64,000 nt of DNA from a virus, in IMG/VR virus record IMGVR_UViG_3300003322_000796, positions 1-64,000 of that record. One strand, given 5' to 3'. Position numbers and translations under genes: made by a program. The notes under the pieces were generated by a model, which made no database searches, was not told where the DNA came from, and saw only the letters and a list, made by a program, of their open reading frames with translations. This document shows, piece after piece, positions 7,136-15,199 of the stretch (the first letter of the stretch is position 1; each line of letters starts with the position of its first letter).

Positions 7136-7432
7136 GTGACGCTCTACCTCGCATCGAACACCATGCAGGTCATGGCCGTCGTGTTCATGACGACCTGCTT
7201 GACCTTGAAGGCGCTGAAGATCATCGAGACCACCAGTCTCCTGGTGGCGGTGGCCATGGGATCAGTTCTCCTCGCCTGCTCGGCCGTGCTGAACGAGGAC
7301 CCTCTGATGGCCGCCGTAATGTTCGCGATCCACGCATTCAGCGCCACCCTCGTCACCCTCGTTACCCGGGACGGCACCTTCTGGGGCCGTCTCTTCCCGA
7401 TTCACCGGAGGAACCATGGGCGACAGCCCTGA
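7136..7432 (+). CDS. Three-helix membrane protein, unknown
   Basis: The GTG start follows GGAGGT. The 98-aa product has three hydrophobic segments (about residues 8-28, 34-53 and 58-77) and a basic C-terminal tail (HRRNHGRQP), predicting an integral membrane protein with a cytoplasmic tail. It is first in the 7069 operon. Confidence 0.7.
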   Translation: MTLYLASNTMQVMAVVFMTTCLTLKALKIIETTSLLVAVAMGSVLLACSAVLNEDPLMAAVMFAIHAFSATLVTLVTRDGTFWGRLFPIHRRNHGRQP

Positions 7433-7928
7433 GAAGAAGTACCGCGTGCGCTACCAGGATGCGGAGCTGCCCGGTCCTAGTTACACCCGCCCCATGACCC
7501 ACAAGGAGGCCGTGGTGCGCAAGAAGATCATCGAGGGTGTTGCGGACCTCACGGCCGAGATCGTCGATGAGGACACGATCGTGACGGAGGACGCCTCCTC
7601 GTTCCGCGTGGAGGGGGAGAACAAGATCTCGCCCGAGCAGATGCTCAAGGAGGCCGAGACCTACCGCGTGACCGCGCAGGAGCGCGTGACCGAGGACGTG
7701 GACGCGTCCCTGGACGAGCCCGTGGAGGCGACCGAGGCCGAGGCGCCCCGTATCGACTCGTGGAGCCAGAAGCAGAACCGGCACACCGCGCTCGACCACG
7801 CCATGAAGCTCGCCACGGTGCCGGTGGGCGGCTTCTCCGTCCAGACCGGCGGTCCCAGCGCCGAGCACGTCATCGAGAACGCCCGCAAGTTCCTGGCGTT
7901 CCTCAACGAGGAGGGCGCGGGTGCCTGA
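7416..7928 (+). CDS. 170-aa acidic protein, unknown
   Basis: It overlaps the membrane gene by 17 nt and starts after GGAGG. Residues 25-80 are helical and acidic; a conserved-looking C-terminal block (KQNRHTALDHAMKLATVP) follows an acidic linker. It overlaps the next gene by 8 nt. No family is recognised. Confidence 0.65.
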   Translation: MGDSPEKKYRVRYQDAELPGPSYTRPMTHKEAVVRKKIIEGVADLTAEIVDEDTIVTEDASSFRVEGENKISPEQMLKEAETYRVTAQERVTEDVDASLDEPVEATEAEAPRIDSWSQKQNRHTALDHAMKLATVPVGGFSVQTGGPSAEHVIENARKFLAFLNEEGAGA

Positions 7929-8682
7929 GGACAAGACTGTGGAGGTCCCGCTCCCCGAGGGGACGATCCCCGATCAGGAGAGCGTGATCACCCAGGAGAT
8001 CCCGGTGGCCCGTGAGCCCTTCCCGGAGATCCAGCTCGTGTCGCCGGTCAAGGTGGAGCTGCCGCCGCTCCATCTGATCAACGACCCGATCATGACCATG
8101 GACGCGCCGGTCGCCGACAACACGCCCCTGTACGACCAGCTCAACCCTCCGCCGCTGCCCCCGCTGCCCCCGCGCCCCAGGCGCCGTATGAAGGCCGGGG
8201 ACAAGTTCCTCGTGGCCGTCACCGTGGGAGCCGTGGGCATGGGCACCATGGCGTACGGGATGGTCTTCCTGGGCTGGGGCGCCGGGCCGGTTCCCGATGA
8301 GGATGAGGCCAAGCCTCACGTCTCCGTCGTGACCACCGACGAGCCCACGGTCCTGCCGACCACGGGGGTGCCCACGCACAGGGCACCGAGCAAGCCGCCG
8401 GTGAAGGTGGTGGCCGACCCCACCACGTACAGCCCCACCCCTGAGGCGAGTGTGGTCGTGATCACGCCCACTCCCGAGGCCTCCAGCGCCTCTGAGACGC
8501 CCGTGGAGACCAGCGAGGCTCCCGAGCCCTCGCCGACGCCCACGAAGCCCTCCACGCCCCCGCCGAGCCCCACGCCGACACCGAGCAGCCCTACCCCCAC
8601 GCCGACGCAGACGCAGAGCGCGTCCCCGTCGTTCAGCATCACCCTTCCCGCCAGCCCGACCGAGGAGAACCGCGATGAGTGA
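7921..8682 (+). CDS. Membrane protein with long Ser/Thr/Pro stalk
   Basis: The 253-aa protein has a roughly 90-residue cytoplasmic part, a Pro-rich juxtamembrane segment (PPPLPPLPPRPRRR), one membrane helix (about residues 98-120) and then about 130 residues made almost only of Thr, Pro, Ser, Glu and Val. Such stalks span the actinobacterial cell wall. The topology (basic residues before the helix) places the stalk outside. A role in surface exclusion or anchoring is possible but not shown. Confidence 0.7.
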   Translation: MPEDKTVEVPLPEGTIPDQESVITQEIPVAREPFPEIQLVSPVKVELPPLHLINDPIMTMDAPVADNTPLYDQLNPPPLPPLPPRPRRRMKAGDKFLVAVTVGAVGMGTMAYGMVFLGWGAGPVPDEDEAKPHVSVVTTDEPTVLPTTGVPTHRAPSKPPVKVVADPTTYSPTPEASVVVITPTPEASSASETPVETSEAPEPSPTPTKPSTPPPSPTPTPSSPTPTPTQTQSASPSFSITLPASPTEENRDE

Positions 8683-9037
8683 ACCCGGGATGATCACCCA
8701 CCAGGATCCGGACGAGACCCCGGCCCAGAAGCGCATGGGGGAGCTGACCCGCGAGATCAAGGAGGCGCTGGTCACCAACGGCTACCCGGTCAGCGAGGCG
8801 CACGCCAAGGTGAGCGACTTCAAGGCGGCCGTCCTGGAGCGCATGTGGGAGGAGCTGAAGCCCGGCCAGGGGCATGTTCCGCCGGAGCTGGACCACTGGT
8901 GGACGTACAAGCGCCGTATCGCGTGGCTGTTCGGCTACGACAAGGCGATCGACGGGGTCTTCAAGGCGATGATGCGCCAGGAGAGCTGGAGCCGCGTTCT
9001 GCGCAAGCCCCGGAAGGTCGTTCCGCGTGAGCAGTGA
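8675..9037 (+). CDS. 120-aa soluble protein, unknown
   Basis: It overlaps the stalk protein by 8 nt. It is a helical protein with a Trp/Tyr-rich central part (ELDHWWTYKRRIAWLFGYD) and a basic C-terminus. No motif allows naming. Confidence 0.6.
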   Translation: MSEPGMITHQDPDETPAQKRMGELTREIKEALVTNGYPVSEAHAKVSDFKAAVLERMWEELKPGQGHVPPELDHWWTYKRRIAWLFGYDKAIDGVFKAMMRQESWSRVLRKPRKVVPREQ

Positions 9038-9314
9038 GCCCACCCGCCGGGAGAAGATCCTCATGGGCCTGCGCCTGGCCTTCGCCCTCACCGAGGAGGA
9101 GGCCGAGCACATGCTCAACATGCACGACACGGATGTGGCCCGTGCGATGCACGTGGAGATCAACGAGATGCCGGAGCCGAAGGTCTGGTCCGCCCCGCTG
9201 AAGTGGTGGCGCAAGGGCCGGGACGCTGCCCTGTCGGTGGTGACCCAGGACATCCTGAGGGTGTCCCTGCACGACCAGGACCACTACGACCGGAAGGGAC
9301 ACAAGGTCTCATGA
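9027..9314 (+). CDS. 95-aa soluble protein, unknown
   Basis: A GTG start overlaps the previous gene by 11 nt. The N-terminal helix (REKILMGLRLAFALTEEEAEHMLN) is followed by a mixed domain. It is translationally coupled to the next gene through ATGA. Confidence 0.6.
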   Translation: MSSEPTRREKILMGLRLAFALTEEEAEHMLNMHDTDVARAMHVEINEMPEPKVWSAPLKWWRKGRDAALSVVTQDILRVSLHDQDHYDRKGHKVS

Positions 9315-9532
9315 ACCCCTACACGGACCGGATGGACGCCATCGCCCGCCTGCGCATGCAGAAGGCCGCGATCGAGGCCCAGATCGGTGACGAGATCGCC
9401 AAGGCCTGGCGCCTGGCGCCGGTGCAGAACTTCGCCGTGTTCGCCCAGAACCTGGGGCTGAGCGAGGTCGAGGTGCAGGGGATCCTGGAGGCCCGGGGCA
9501 TCCGGGCGGTGAACAAGTCCTCCACGGTGTAG
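9311..9532 (+). CDS. 73-aa helical protein, possible HTH
   Basis: The ATG overlaps the previous stop. Residues 45-68 (AQNLGLSEVEVQGILEARGI) have the spacing of a helix-turn-helix, so DNA binding is possible. There is no further support. Confidence 0.5.
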   Translation: MNPYTDRMDAIARLRMQKAAIEAQIGDEIAKAWRLAPVQNFAVFAQNLGLSEVEVQGILEARGIRAVNKSSTV

Positions 9533-9560
9533 TGATGTAAGGGCCGGGTAAGCGGTCATC

Positions 9561-9749
9561 ATGCTGACCATCTACCTGATCCTGTACGTCCTGGGAGCCG
9601 TCCTGTTCCTGCTGGCCGCCTTCCTCGGGTGGGGATGGCGCACGCCGGACGGGGCCGCCCCACGGTTCGCCGGATGGGGCAACCTCGTGGCCTTCGGCCT
9701 GTTCTTCTGGATCCTCGTCGACCTCATCCGCACGGCACGTGCCCTGTAG
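9561..9749 (+). CDS. Two-helix membrane microprotein
   Basis: The 62-aa protein has hydrophobic helices at residues 3-24 and 40-57 joined by a Gly/Pro/Arg loop. The ribosome site is weak. It is the last gene before the terminator at 9765. Confidence 0.65.
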   Translation: MLTIYLILYVLGAVLFLLAAFLGWGWRTPDGAAPRFAGWGNLVAFGLFFWILVDLIRTARAL

Positions 9750-9764
9750 GCGTACTGTCGTACT

Positions 9765-9812
9765 GAAAGCCCCTCGGCCCGTCCCCCGTGTTCGAGGGGC
9801 TTTCGCGTTTTT
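9765..9812 (+). terminator. Classical hairpin plus T-run terminator
   Basis: GAAAGCCCCTCG (9765-9776) pairs perfectly with CGAGGGGCTTTC (9793-9804) and is followed by GCGTTTTT. The T-run is half of the palindrome CGTTTTTAAAAACG (9806-9819). Confidence 0.85.
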
Positions 9813-9826
9813 AAAAACGAGTGAGC

Positions 9827-9855
9827 TTGACTCTCCAGGGATTGTTGGAGAGACT
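9827..9855 (+). promoter_or_regulatory. Promoter with spacer palindrome, GAGACT -10 variant
   Basis: The -35 is TTGACT (9827-9832), the -10 GAGACT (9850-9855), spacer 17 bp. CTCTCCA-GGGATTG-TTGGAGAG is an extended dyad running into the -10. The variant is shared with 13304. Confidence 0.65.
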
Positions 9856-9884
9856 GGGGCTTCCGCCAGAGACGAGGAGGCCTC

Positions 9885-10664
9885 ATGCCCCGAGACGAAG
9901 AAGAGCCGGTCCCGCTCGCGAGGATCATCCGCTCCCTCAACACCCTCCGCGACCGTCACGCCGAGTCGCTGAGCAAGATGGCGCTGGAGCACGAGAAGGA
10001 GATGAAGGAGCTGAGGGGCCGCTTCGATGCGGTGGACGAAGCTCTGCTCTCCCGGGACTGCCTCGTGGACGAGCTGGAGCGCGTGATTGCCACCCTGTGC
10101 ACGCGCATCGAGCGGGTGCAGGTTCAGCTCCGGAACGACAACCAGAAGTGCGTGTACTCCGAGCCTCTGGAGCTGATGAACCTCCTCGGCCGCTCGTACG
10201 ACCCTTCTGCCCTGGTCGCCCAGGCCCGGGAGAAGGCGCGGGAGGCCAAGCGCCAGGAGCTGAAGCGCCAGGAGCAGGAGGCACGTAAGCCCTCGGAGCC
10301 GGTCAAGGACGAAGACCCCACGGTCGAGTGCGAGTGCGGGAAGACCTGGCCCGACGGCCGCATGCGCGTGGGCCACAACGACATGGCCTGCTTCCGGGCC
10401 TGCCGGGTGTGCGGCCACCACGAGGACAGCCATGTGGAGGCGCTGCCCGAGGAGGGCGGACAGACGTACTGCCGCGACTGTTCCGGGACAGGCCCTGTCA
10501 TCGCCAAGGACCATGTGTTCGACGGGGCGATCTGCGCCGACTGGGACCGCTGCCTGTGCGGGCACGACCGGCGCGAGCACCGCACCTCCGGGCCCAACGG
10601 GGCGTACTGCCAGGTCTGCCGACCCGAGTACGGGCGTCACCACGAGTTCGCGCTGAAGCACTAG
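9885..10664 (+). CDS. Coiled-coil protein with repeated Cys/His modules
   Basis: The 259-aa protein has a long charged coiled coil (about residues 15-70 and 100-135) followed by a Cys/His-rich C-terminal half. Two copies of a C-x-CGH-x4-H-x(10-12)-YC-x2-C module are visible (RVCGHHEDSH...YCRDC and CLCGHDRREH...YCQVC), preceded by another Cys pair (CECGKTW). These should bind zinc and may contact nucleic acid or protein. ATG follows GAGGAGG. No family is named. Confidence 0.7.
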   Translation: MPRDEEEPVPLARIIRSLNTLRDRHAESLSKMALEHEKEMKELRGRFDAVDEALLSRDCLVDELERVIATLCTRIERVQVQLRNDNQKCVYSEPLELMNLLGRSYDPSALVAQAREKAREAKRQELKRQEQEARKPSEPVKDEDPTVECECGKTWPDGRMRVGHNDMACFRACRVCGHHEDSHVEALPEEGGQTYCRDCSGTGPVIAKDHVFDGAICADWDRCLCGHDRREHRTSGPNGAYCQVCRPEYGRHHEFALKH

Positions 10665-10674
10665 TATGGGAGGC

Positions 10675-10748
10675 TGCGCGGTAGAGCAGTTCGGTAGCTC
10701 GCTGGGCTCATAATCCAGAGGTCACGGGTTCAATTCCCGTCCGCGCTA
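10675..10748 (+). tRNA. tRNA-Met (CAT), initiator type
   Basis: All arms are present: acceptor TGCGCGG/CCGCGCT, D-arm GAGC/GCTC, anticodon loop CTCATAA, variable AGGTC, T-arm ACGGG-TTCAATT-CCCGT, A73 and no encoded CCA. Initiator hallmarks are an unpaired 1:72 position (T:T here, C:A in most bacteria) and A11:U24 in the D-stem. The anticodon stem has G:C at 29:41 and 30:40 but G:U at 31:39, a slight departure from the usual three G:C pairs. It lies between the 9885 gene and its own terminator. Confidence 0.93.
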
Positions 10749-10755
10749 CTTCCAG

Positions 10756-10783
10756 GAGAGCCCCGGAGAGATCCGGGGCTCTC
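10756..10783 (+). terminator. Perfect 12-bp hairpin terminator
   Basis: GAGAGCCCCGGA pairs with TCCGGGGCTCTC around a GAGA loop, directly after the tRNA. It ends the 9827 operon. Confidence 0.8.
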
Positions 10784-10798
10784 TGTCGTCTCTGGGGC

Positions 10799-10840
10799 TT
10801 GTCTCCCCAACAATCCTTGTAGTAGTCTTCACTTTGTCAG
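10799..10840 (+). promoter_or_regulatory. Promoter with spacer element and downstream operator half-match
   Basis: The -35 is TTGTCT (10799-10804), the -10 TAGTCT (10823-10828), spacer 18 bp containing CCCCAACAATCCTTG. TTCAC-TTT-GTCAG (10828-10840) is the second dyad in degenerate form. Confidence 0.65.
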
Positions 10841-10852
10841 GAGCTGTAGCTG

Positions 10853-11053
10853 ATGACGTACGAGCCCTCCCTGCGTGTCCGCAGGGAGCAGCCCCACCTG
10901 GTAGCCAACCTGCTGGCCGCCGCGATCATCGCGGTCTGGGCCCTGGTGTTCGTGCTGTGGGAGCCCGGCCCGGCGGACCACCCGAGCGTGGTCGTTCCGC
11001 CCCGAGTGCGCGTCTGTGAGGACCCGACCGTAGTGTCCGACCCCGACTGCTAG
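10853..11053 (+). CDS. 66-aa single-pass membrane protein
   Basis: It has a basic N-terminus (RVRREQPH), one membrane helix (about residues 17-37) and a Pro/Val-rich outside part ending with two Cys (RVCEDPTVVSDPDC). Function unknown. Confidence 0.65.
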   Translation: MTYEPSLRVRREQPHLVANLLAAAIIAVWALVFVLWEPGPADHPSVVVPPRVRVCEDPTVVSDPDC

Positions 11054-11061
11054 GAGGGCGC

Positions 11062-11838
11062 ATGCCCGACGAGATCCCGCCGAACGACATGACTCCGCTG
11101 GAGCGCATGACCGAACTCATGCCCTGGCTGGGATGGCTCCCCGAGAACGAGCGCCCCGAGGTGCTCACCGACCTGGTCACGAGCGTCAAGAACTCGCTGG
11201 AGCTGGGCAACACTCTCCACGAGTCCATCGAGCGCATGGTGACCGAGCTGGCCGCCTGGAAGGCCACGGCCGAGGTCCACGCGGACCCCGAGCTGTACGC
11301 GGCCCTGACGGCCCCTGTGCGACCCGAGGACCTCGTGGAGGCTCCCCGGCCTGTGGCGAAGGGCGCCAGGCGCTGTGGGGCGTCCCTGCCGCACGAGGAC
11401 GCCGAGGACGGCTGGTACTGGTGCATCCTGCCGATGGGCCACAAGGGCGTGCACCACGAGGGCGACCCCTCGATCGGCTGGCACGACGGCGAGATCGTGG
11501 AGGTCTACTCCACGGACCTCGTCCGAGCCGTCCCCTCGCACATCCACGACTTCGTGGGCGACGAGGACACCTGCGTGGCCCAGCAGGGCTGCCAGCTCAC
11601 CTGGGGCGGGAGCTGTGCCCAGGACACGAAGTGGGAGGCCGCCCAGAGGAGCGGAGTGCCGCTGGAGGACTGGGACACGCCGCTGTGCCCCTCGAACATC
11701 CCCGACCCGGACAAGGCCGACTCGGCCATCTGGTGCTTCCTGCCCGCCGGGCACGAGGGCGACCACCGCCGGGACGAGCACACCTGGACCCCGGCCGACG
11801 CCGCCCGCCGCGCCTGGAAGGAGGGCGACGATGCCTAA
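11062..11838 (+). CDS. 258-aa protein with two C-x5-GHxGxH modules
   Basis: The N-terminal 85 residues are helical. Two later segments share the plan Cys ... Cys-x4-5-GH-x-G-x-H: WCILPMGHKGVHHEGD and WCFLPAGHEGDHRRDE, each with an upstream Cys (RRCGAS, PLCPSN). A third copy opens the next protein. The pattern suggests a small metal-binding fold. It overlaps the next gene by 8 nt. Confidence 0.7.
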   Translation: MPDEIPPNDMTPLERMTELMPWLGWLPENERPEVLTDLVTSVKNSLELGNTLHESIERMVTELAAWKATAEVHADPELYAALTAPVRPEDLVEAPRPVAKGARRCGASLPHEDAEDGWYWCILPMGHKGVHHEGDPSIGWHDGEIVEVYSTDLVRAVPSHIHDFVGDEDTCVAQQGCQLTWGGSCAQDTKWEAAQRSGVPLEDWDTPLCPSNIPDPDKADSAIWCFLPAGHEGDHRRDEHTWTPADAARRAWKEGDDA

Positions 11839-12583
11839 GCCGCGCTGCACCGCCCGGTACCTCACGGACCTGGAGGAAGAGGGCTACACCTCCTGCTTCA
11901 AGACCAAGGGGCACAAGGGCGGCCACGTCTCCCTCAAGGGGAACCGCTGGTCGGACGACCATCCCCGCCACGCCTACGCCACGATCGTCTCCGGTGCCCC
12001 GGACCAGCCGGAGTCCGCCGAGATGCTGGCCCAGGAGAACGAGGCCTTGCGCGAGGACGCCGAGGACTACAACAACCGGATCGAGGACCTCAAGGGGCAG
12101 GTCGAGCGCCTGATCCAGGAGGTTGCCCAGGAGAAGGCCCGGCAGGACGCCTACGAGAGCGGCCTGATCTTCGAGCTGAACGAGGCAGTCACCAACCTCA
12201 CCGAGTACAAGGAGGGGCTGGAGCAGCGGGTGAAGGACCTGGAGGCCCTGATTGCCTCCATGCGCCTCAACGGTGCCCGGCACCACTTCGTGTTCGCGTA
12301 CGACCGGCACATGGAGGAGGCGGGCAGGCGGCTCCAGTTCTGCCGCGACTGCGACAAGGAGAAGGAGCACCCGGCGCACTTCGCGCAGGGTTCGCGGTAC
12401 CTGGACTCCCGTGAGGTCGAGAAGGCCGCCAGGGCGGCCCAGGAGCGCCTGTGCAACCTCCTGGTGGACGGGATGAAGCTCGGTCACATGACGGCCCTGA
12501 ACACCGCCAGGGAGCTGCTCCAGGGCCTTCCGGGGATCGGGGACTTCCAGGCTGTTCCGGGCCGTCCTGAGGTGAGGGGATGA
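11831..12583 (+). CDS. Coiled-coil protein with N-terminal GHxGxH module
   Basis: The 250-aa protein begins with one Cys/GHxGxH module (RCTARY...SCFKTKGHKGGHVS), continues with a coiled coil of about 90 residues (residues 62-150) and ends with a CxxC-containing helical domain (FCRDCDKEKEH). The shared module ties it to the 11062 product. Possibly the two interact. Confidence 0.68.
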   Translation: MPKPRCTARYLTDLEEEGYTSCFKTKGHKGGHVSLKGNRWSDDHPRHAYATIVSGAPDQPESAEMLAQENEALREDAEDYNNRIEDLKGQVERLIQEVAQEKARQDAYESGLIFELNEAVTNLTEYKEGLEQRVKDLEALIASMRLNGARHHFVFAYDRHMEEAGRRLQFCRDCDKEKEHPAHFAQGSRYLDSREVEKAARAAQERLCNLLVDGMKLGHMTALNTARELLQGLPGIGDFQAVPGRPEVRG

Positions 12584-12708
12584 AGGGCTGGACCATGACC
12601 ATCTGGTCCTGCTTCTGCGGACGGCGGCACGCCATCTGGTGGAAGACCGTGCCGCCTCCGTCCTGCCCGTTGTGGAAGAACCAGCCCAAGAGGAGGGCCG
12701 ACTGGTGA
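12580..12708 (+). CDS. 42-aa Trp/Cys-rich microprotein
   Basis: The ATG overlaps the previous stop (ATGA) and its stop overlaps the next GTG (GTGA), so it sits exactly in the chain. It has six Trp and three Cys in 42 residues (IWSCFCGRRHAIWW) and a basic end. The Cys/His set could hold one metal ion. Confidence 0.6.
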   Translation: MKGWTMTIWSCFCGRRHAIWWKTVPPPSCPLWKNQPKRRADW

Positions 12709-13307
12709 ACGAAGAGAAGAAGGACGAGCAGACCCCGAAAGAGCAGCGTGAGGCGAAGCTCTACGAGCTGCTCACGCAGAAGTTCGTGGAGACCTGGTTC
12801 GCCTCCGGCGAGAACAAGTTCGAGAACGTCCTGACCCCGGCTATGGCCGCTCGGGCCGCCATCTCCGTGTTCGAGCCGCTCCTGAATGCCCTGGACGAGG
12901 TGGCCACGGCGGCTGACCGGCTGAACAAGACCCACGCCGACCTCGTGCAGGACAGTCCTGACCCGGGCTCAGAGGCCCTGGCGGCCGAGTGGGAGATGAC
13001 CCGGCTCCTGAAGAAGCTCCGGTACTTCGAACCGCACGACTGGACGTACATCAGCCGCTTCTCGGCGACGCCCAGCGAGGTTCACAAGATCCTCAAAGAC
13101 GGCCTGTGCGAGGACGTCTACCTGAACTACCAGCGGTTCATCTGCGAGGTGGCCCTGAACGGGGTGCTGGACGAGCAGCACGAACGCGTGGAGGCCGAGT
13201 CGGGGGAGCCCGGCTGCTGGCACGACGGTGCGCACTCCGTCATCAAGCTCCTCGACCCGGCCAAGGAGGGCTTCCGCTTCCCGGCGGACCTCATCAACCC
13301 GGCTTGA
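12705..13307 (+). CDS. 200-aa helical protein, unknown
   Basis: GTG 12705 was chosen over longer readings because it overlaps the upstream stop and AGGAGGG lies just upstream. It is a helical, mixed-charge protein. Its 3' end contains the -35 of the next promoter (13304). Confidence 0.68.
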   Translation: MNEEKKDEQTPKEQREAKLYELLTQKFVETWFASGENKFENVLTPAMAARAAISVFEPLLNALDEVATAADRLNKTHADLVQDSPDPGSEALAAEWEMTRLLKKLRYFEPHDWTYISRFSATPSEVHKILKDGLCEDVYLNYQRFICEVALNGVLDEQHERVEAESGEPGCWHDGAHSVIKLLDPAKEGFRFPADLINPA

Positions 13308-13332
13308 CACTCCAGGGATTCTTGGAGAGACT
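13304..13332 (+). promoter_or_regulatory. Promoter with spacer palindrome, GAGACT -10 variant
   Basis: The -35 is a consensus TTGACA (13304-13309), the -10 GAGACT (13327-13332), spacer 17 bp with CTCCAGGGATTCTTGGAG. It drives the lipoprotein at 13378. Confidence 0.7.
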
Positions 13333-13377
13333 TACCCCGCACAACGTAATCCCGCCAGAAGACACCAGGAGCTGCCC

Positions 13378-13857
13378 ATGCAGAACCGCACTCGCTTCAC
13401 CCTCTCGTACTCCGCCCTCGCCCTCGGCACCGCCGGACTGCTGGTGCTCACCGGCTGTAGCGGGGAGCCGTCGAAGACCTCCGGCCTCCTGGACGACGTG
13501 AAGTACGTCAAGGCCGTGAAGGCCGTCCCGGCCAAGACGCATCAGGTCTCCCAGAAGACGCCCGAGACCGTGTCGTACTGCAAGACCAAGAACAAGAACG
13601 GCTCCTGCAAGACGTGGGGCACGAAGAAGACCGGCCGCTACGTCACCTCCTACGTCACCGTCACCGACGCCCCGGGCAAGCCCGGCAAGAGCGCCATGTG
13701 GTGCGTGGAGTTGGACCGCGTCCAGGGGGACCAGGACCACAACGACCAGTGGTACGAGGTCTCCTGGAAGACCTACTCCAAGTGGGAGAACGAGATCGAG
13801 GGCACGAAGGTCACCGACATGGAGTACTTCCGCTCCCTGTCCAAGTGCAAGCACTGA
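13378..13857 (+). CDS. Lipoprotein, unknown function
   Basis: The 159-aa protein has a signal peptide with a lipobox (LTGC, Cys about 24). The mature part is Lys/Thr-rich and carries four more Cys (SYCKTKNKNGSCKTW, MWCVEL, SKCKH) that can form two disulfides outside the cell. It is the second phage lipoprotein in the window after 2640, with no sequence likeness beyond the lipobox. Surface exclusion is a guess. Confidence 0.8.
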   Translation: MQNRTRFTLSYSALALGTAGLLVLTGCSGEPSKTSGLLDDVKYVKAVKAVPAKTHQVSQKTPETVSYCKTKNKNGSCKTWGTKKTGRYVTSYVTVTDAPGKPGKSAMWCVELDRVQGDQDHNDQWYEVSWKTYSKWENEIEGTKVTDMEYFRSLSKCKH

Positions 13858-13870
13858 CCAGCCCGCCCGT

Positions 13871-13906
13871 GACCGGCCCCGCCTGCTCCCTGGGCGCGGG
13901 CCGGTC
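13871..13906 (+). terminator. Hairpin terminator
   Basis: GACCGGCCC pairs with GGGCCGGTC, extended by further G/C pairs around CTGCTCCCTG. Confidence 0.7.
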
Positions 13907-13925
13907 CTCGTCTGAAGGAGCCCGT

Positions 13926-14258
13926 ATGCAGCTCTCCCGCCAGCGGACGAACGTACTGATAGGCCTGGCCAACGGCCTGGGCCACAAGGAGCTGGCCAGC
14001 GCCATGCACCTGCGCAAGGCCACCATCGGCACGCACGTCCGCCTGACCTTCGCCGCTCTCGGGGTGAACGACCGGGGCCACGCCGTGGCCGTTGGCTATG
14101 TCCGCAAGATCCTGCGGCCGGAGCATCTGATCCTCAAGGGCCAATGCACTGCCCGCCACGACCTGATCATCTGCCGGTGCGACTGCGGGCCCTGCTCGCG
14201 CGGTGCGCACCTGAGCCACATCGAGAGGCCGCTGTGGAATCTTCCCGACCAGAGCTGA
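13926..14258 (+). CDS. LuxR/GerE-type HTH protein
   Basis: The 110-aa protein is almost only a LuxR C-terminal HTH domain (residues 3-62): LSRQRTNVLIGLANGLGHKE is the first helix pair and ATIGTHVRLTFAALG the recognition region. There is no receiver or ligand domain. A Cys/His-rich tail (CRCDCGPCSRGAH) may bind zinc. It is a candidate phage transcription regulator, possibly of the palindromic promoters described here. ATG follows GAAGGAG. Confidence 0.75.
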   Translation: MQLSRQRTNVLIGLANGLGHKELASAMHLRKATIGTHVRLTFAALGVNDRGHAVAVGYVRKILRPEHLILKGQCTARHDLIICRCDCGPCSRGAHLSHIERPLWNLPDQS

Positions 14259-15199
14259 ACACCGACTCGGACCGGCTCTGCGCCATCATCGACTCGCTGC
14301 CCAAGGCGCACGAGATGATCGTCCGCGAATGGCCGGACGACTACCCCGGCAACTACCGCTCGTGGGCGGACAATGTCGGTCACCCGGTGAACGCCAAGGG
14401 CCGCTGCAAGACCTGCGGCAACGGCATCACGTGCCCCTTCGCGGCCTTCTGGGACGCCCTGGTGTCCTCGGTGGTCCGGGAGCTGGACAAGCGTTACCGC
14501 ATCTCCCGGAGGGGCCCTGGGCGCCATCTGTGCGTCTGCACGGACTCCGTCTACAAGGGGCGTACGTGCCCGAGCCCGGACAGCCGCAACGGATGCCCGC
14601 GCGAGGGGGAGTCCGGCAAGACCTTCCGCGAGCGCGTGATGGAGAAGTACGCCGACGCGCCCTGGGCCGAGGACCCCGCGCTGCTCCCCGACGAGGAGCC
14701 GGATCTCAGCCACGAGGACACGCTCTTCGTGTTCGGTTCGGCGCCCTCGTACCGCTGCTACGTCTCCCGGCACGAGGACTGCGAGGACGGCCCCGGCCAG
14801 CCCGAGGAGGGCTGCACCTGCGCCTGCCACGGAGGCCCGCGTGAGAGGCACTGCGGAGGTATCGGCGACCACGACCCGCACGGCGAGTGCTGGGGGAGCG
14901 GCCCGTTCCGCAAGGACCGGCGCCGGGAGTGGCTGAAGGAGCGCCGCGAGGAAGCTGGTCTGGCCGACAGCGCCATCGCGGCGAAGTGCGCCCCGCTGAA
15001 GCCCGAGATCCGGGAGAAGCTCTTCGCCGAGCTGCGCCAGGAGAACGAGCCCCAGTTCGGCGTGCCGGGCTGCAAGTGCCGACCCTTCACGCATCAGGGC
15101 GAGTCGCGGTACCTCGACCGGCCGGGTGACACGGTGGACATGGTGAGCGGCTGGGAGACCAAGGGGTGCCCGCTGCACGACAGGAAGAAGGACGCATGA
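14234..15199 (+). CDS. Cys-rich 321-aa protein, unknown
   Basis: The GTG overlaps the LuxR-type gene by 25 nt. About twenty Cys occur in clusters: CKTCGNGITC near the N-terminus, CVCTDS in the middle, then CTCACHGG, HCGGIGDHD and, near the end, GCKCRPFTH and GCPLHD. Several independent zinc sites are likely. It is coupled to thyX by ATGA. No family is recognised. Confidence 0.68.
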   Translation: MESSRPELNTDSDRLCAIIDSLPKAHEMIVREWPDDYPGNYRSWADNVGHPVNAKGRCKTCGNGITCPFAAFWDALVSSVVRELDKRYRISRRGPGRHLCVCTDSVYKGRTCPSPDSRNGCPREGESGKTFRERVMEKYADAPWAEDPALLPDEEPDLSHEDTLFVFGSAPSYRCYVSRHEDCEDGPGQPEEGCTCACHGGPRERHCGGIGDHDPHGECWGSGPFRKDRRREWLKERREEAGLADSAIAAKCAPLKPEIREKLFAELRQENEPQFGVPGCKCRPFTHQGESRYLDRPGDTVDMVSGWETKGCPLHDRKKDA

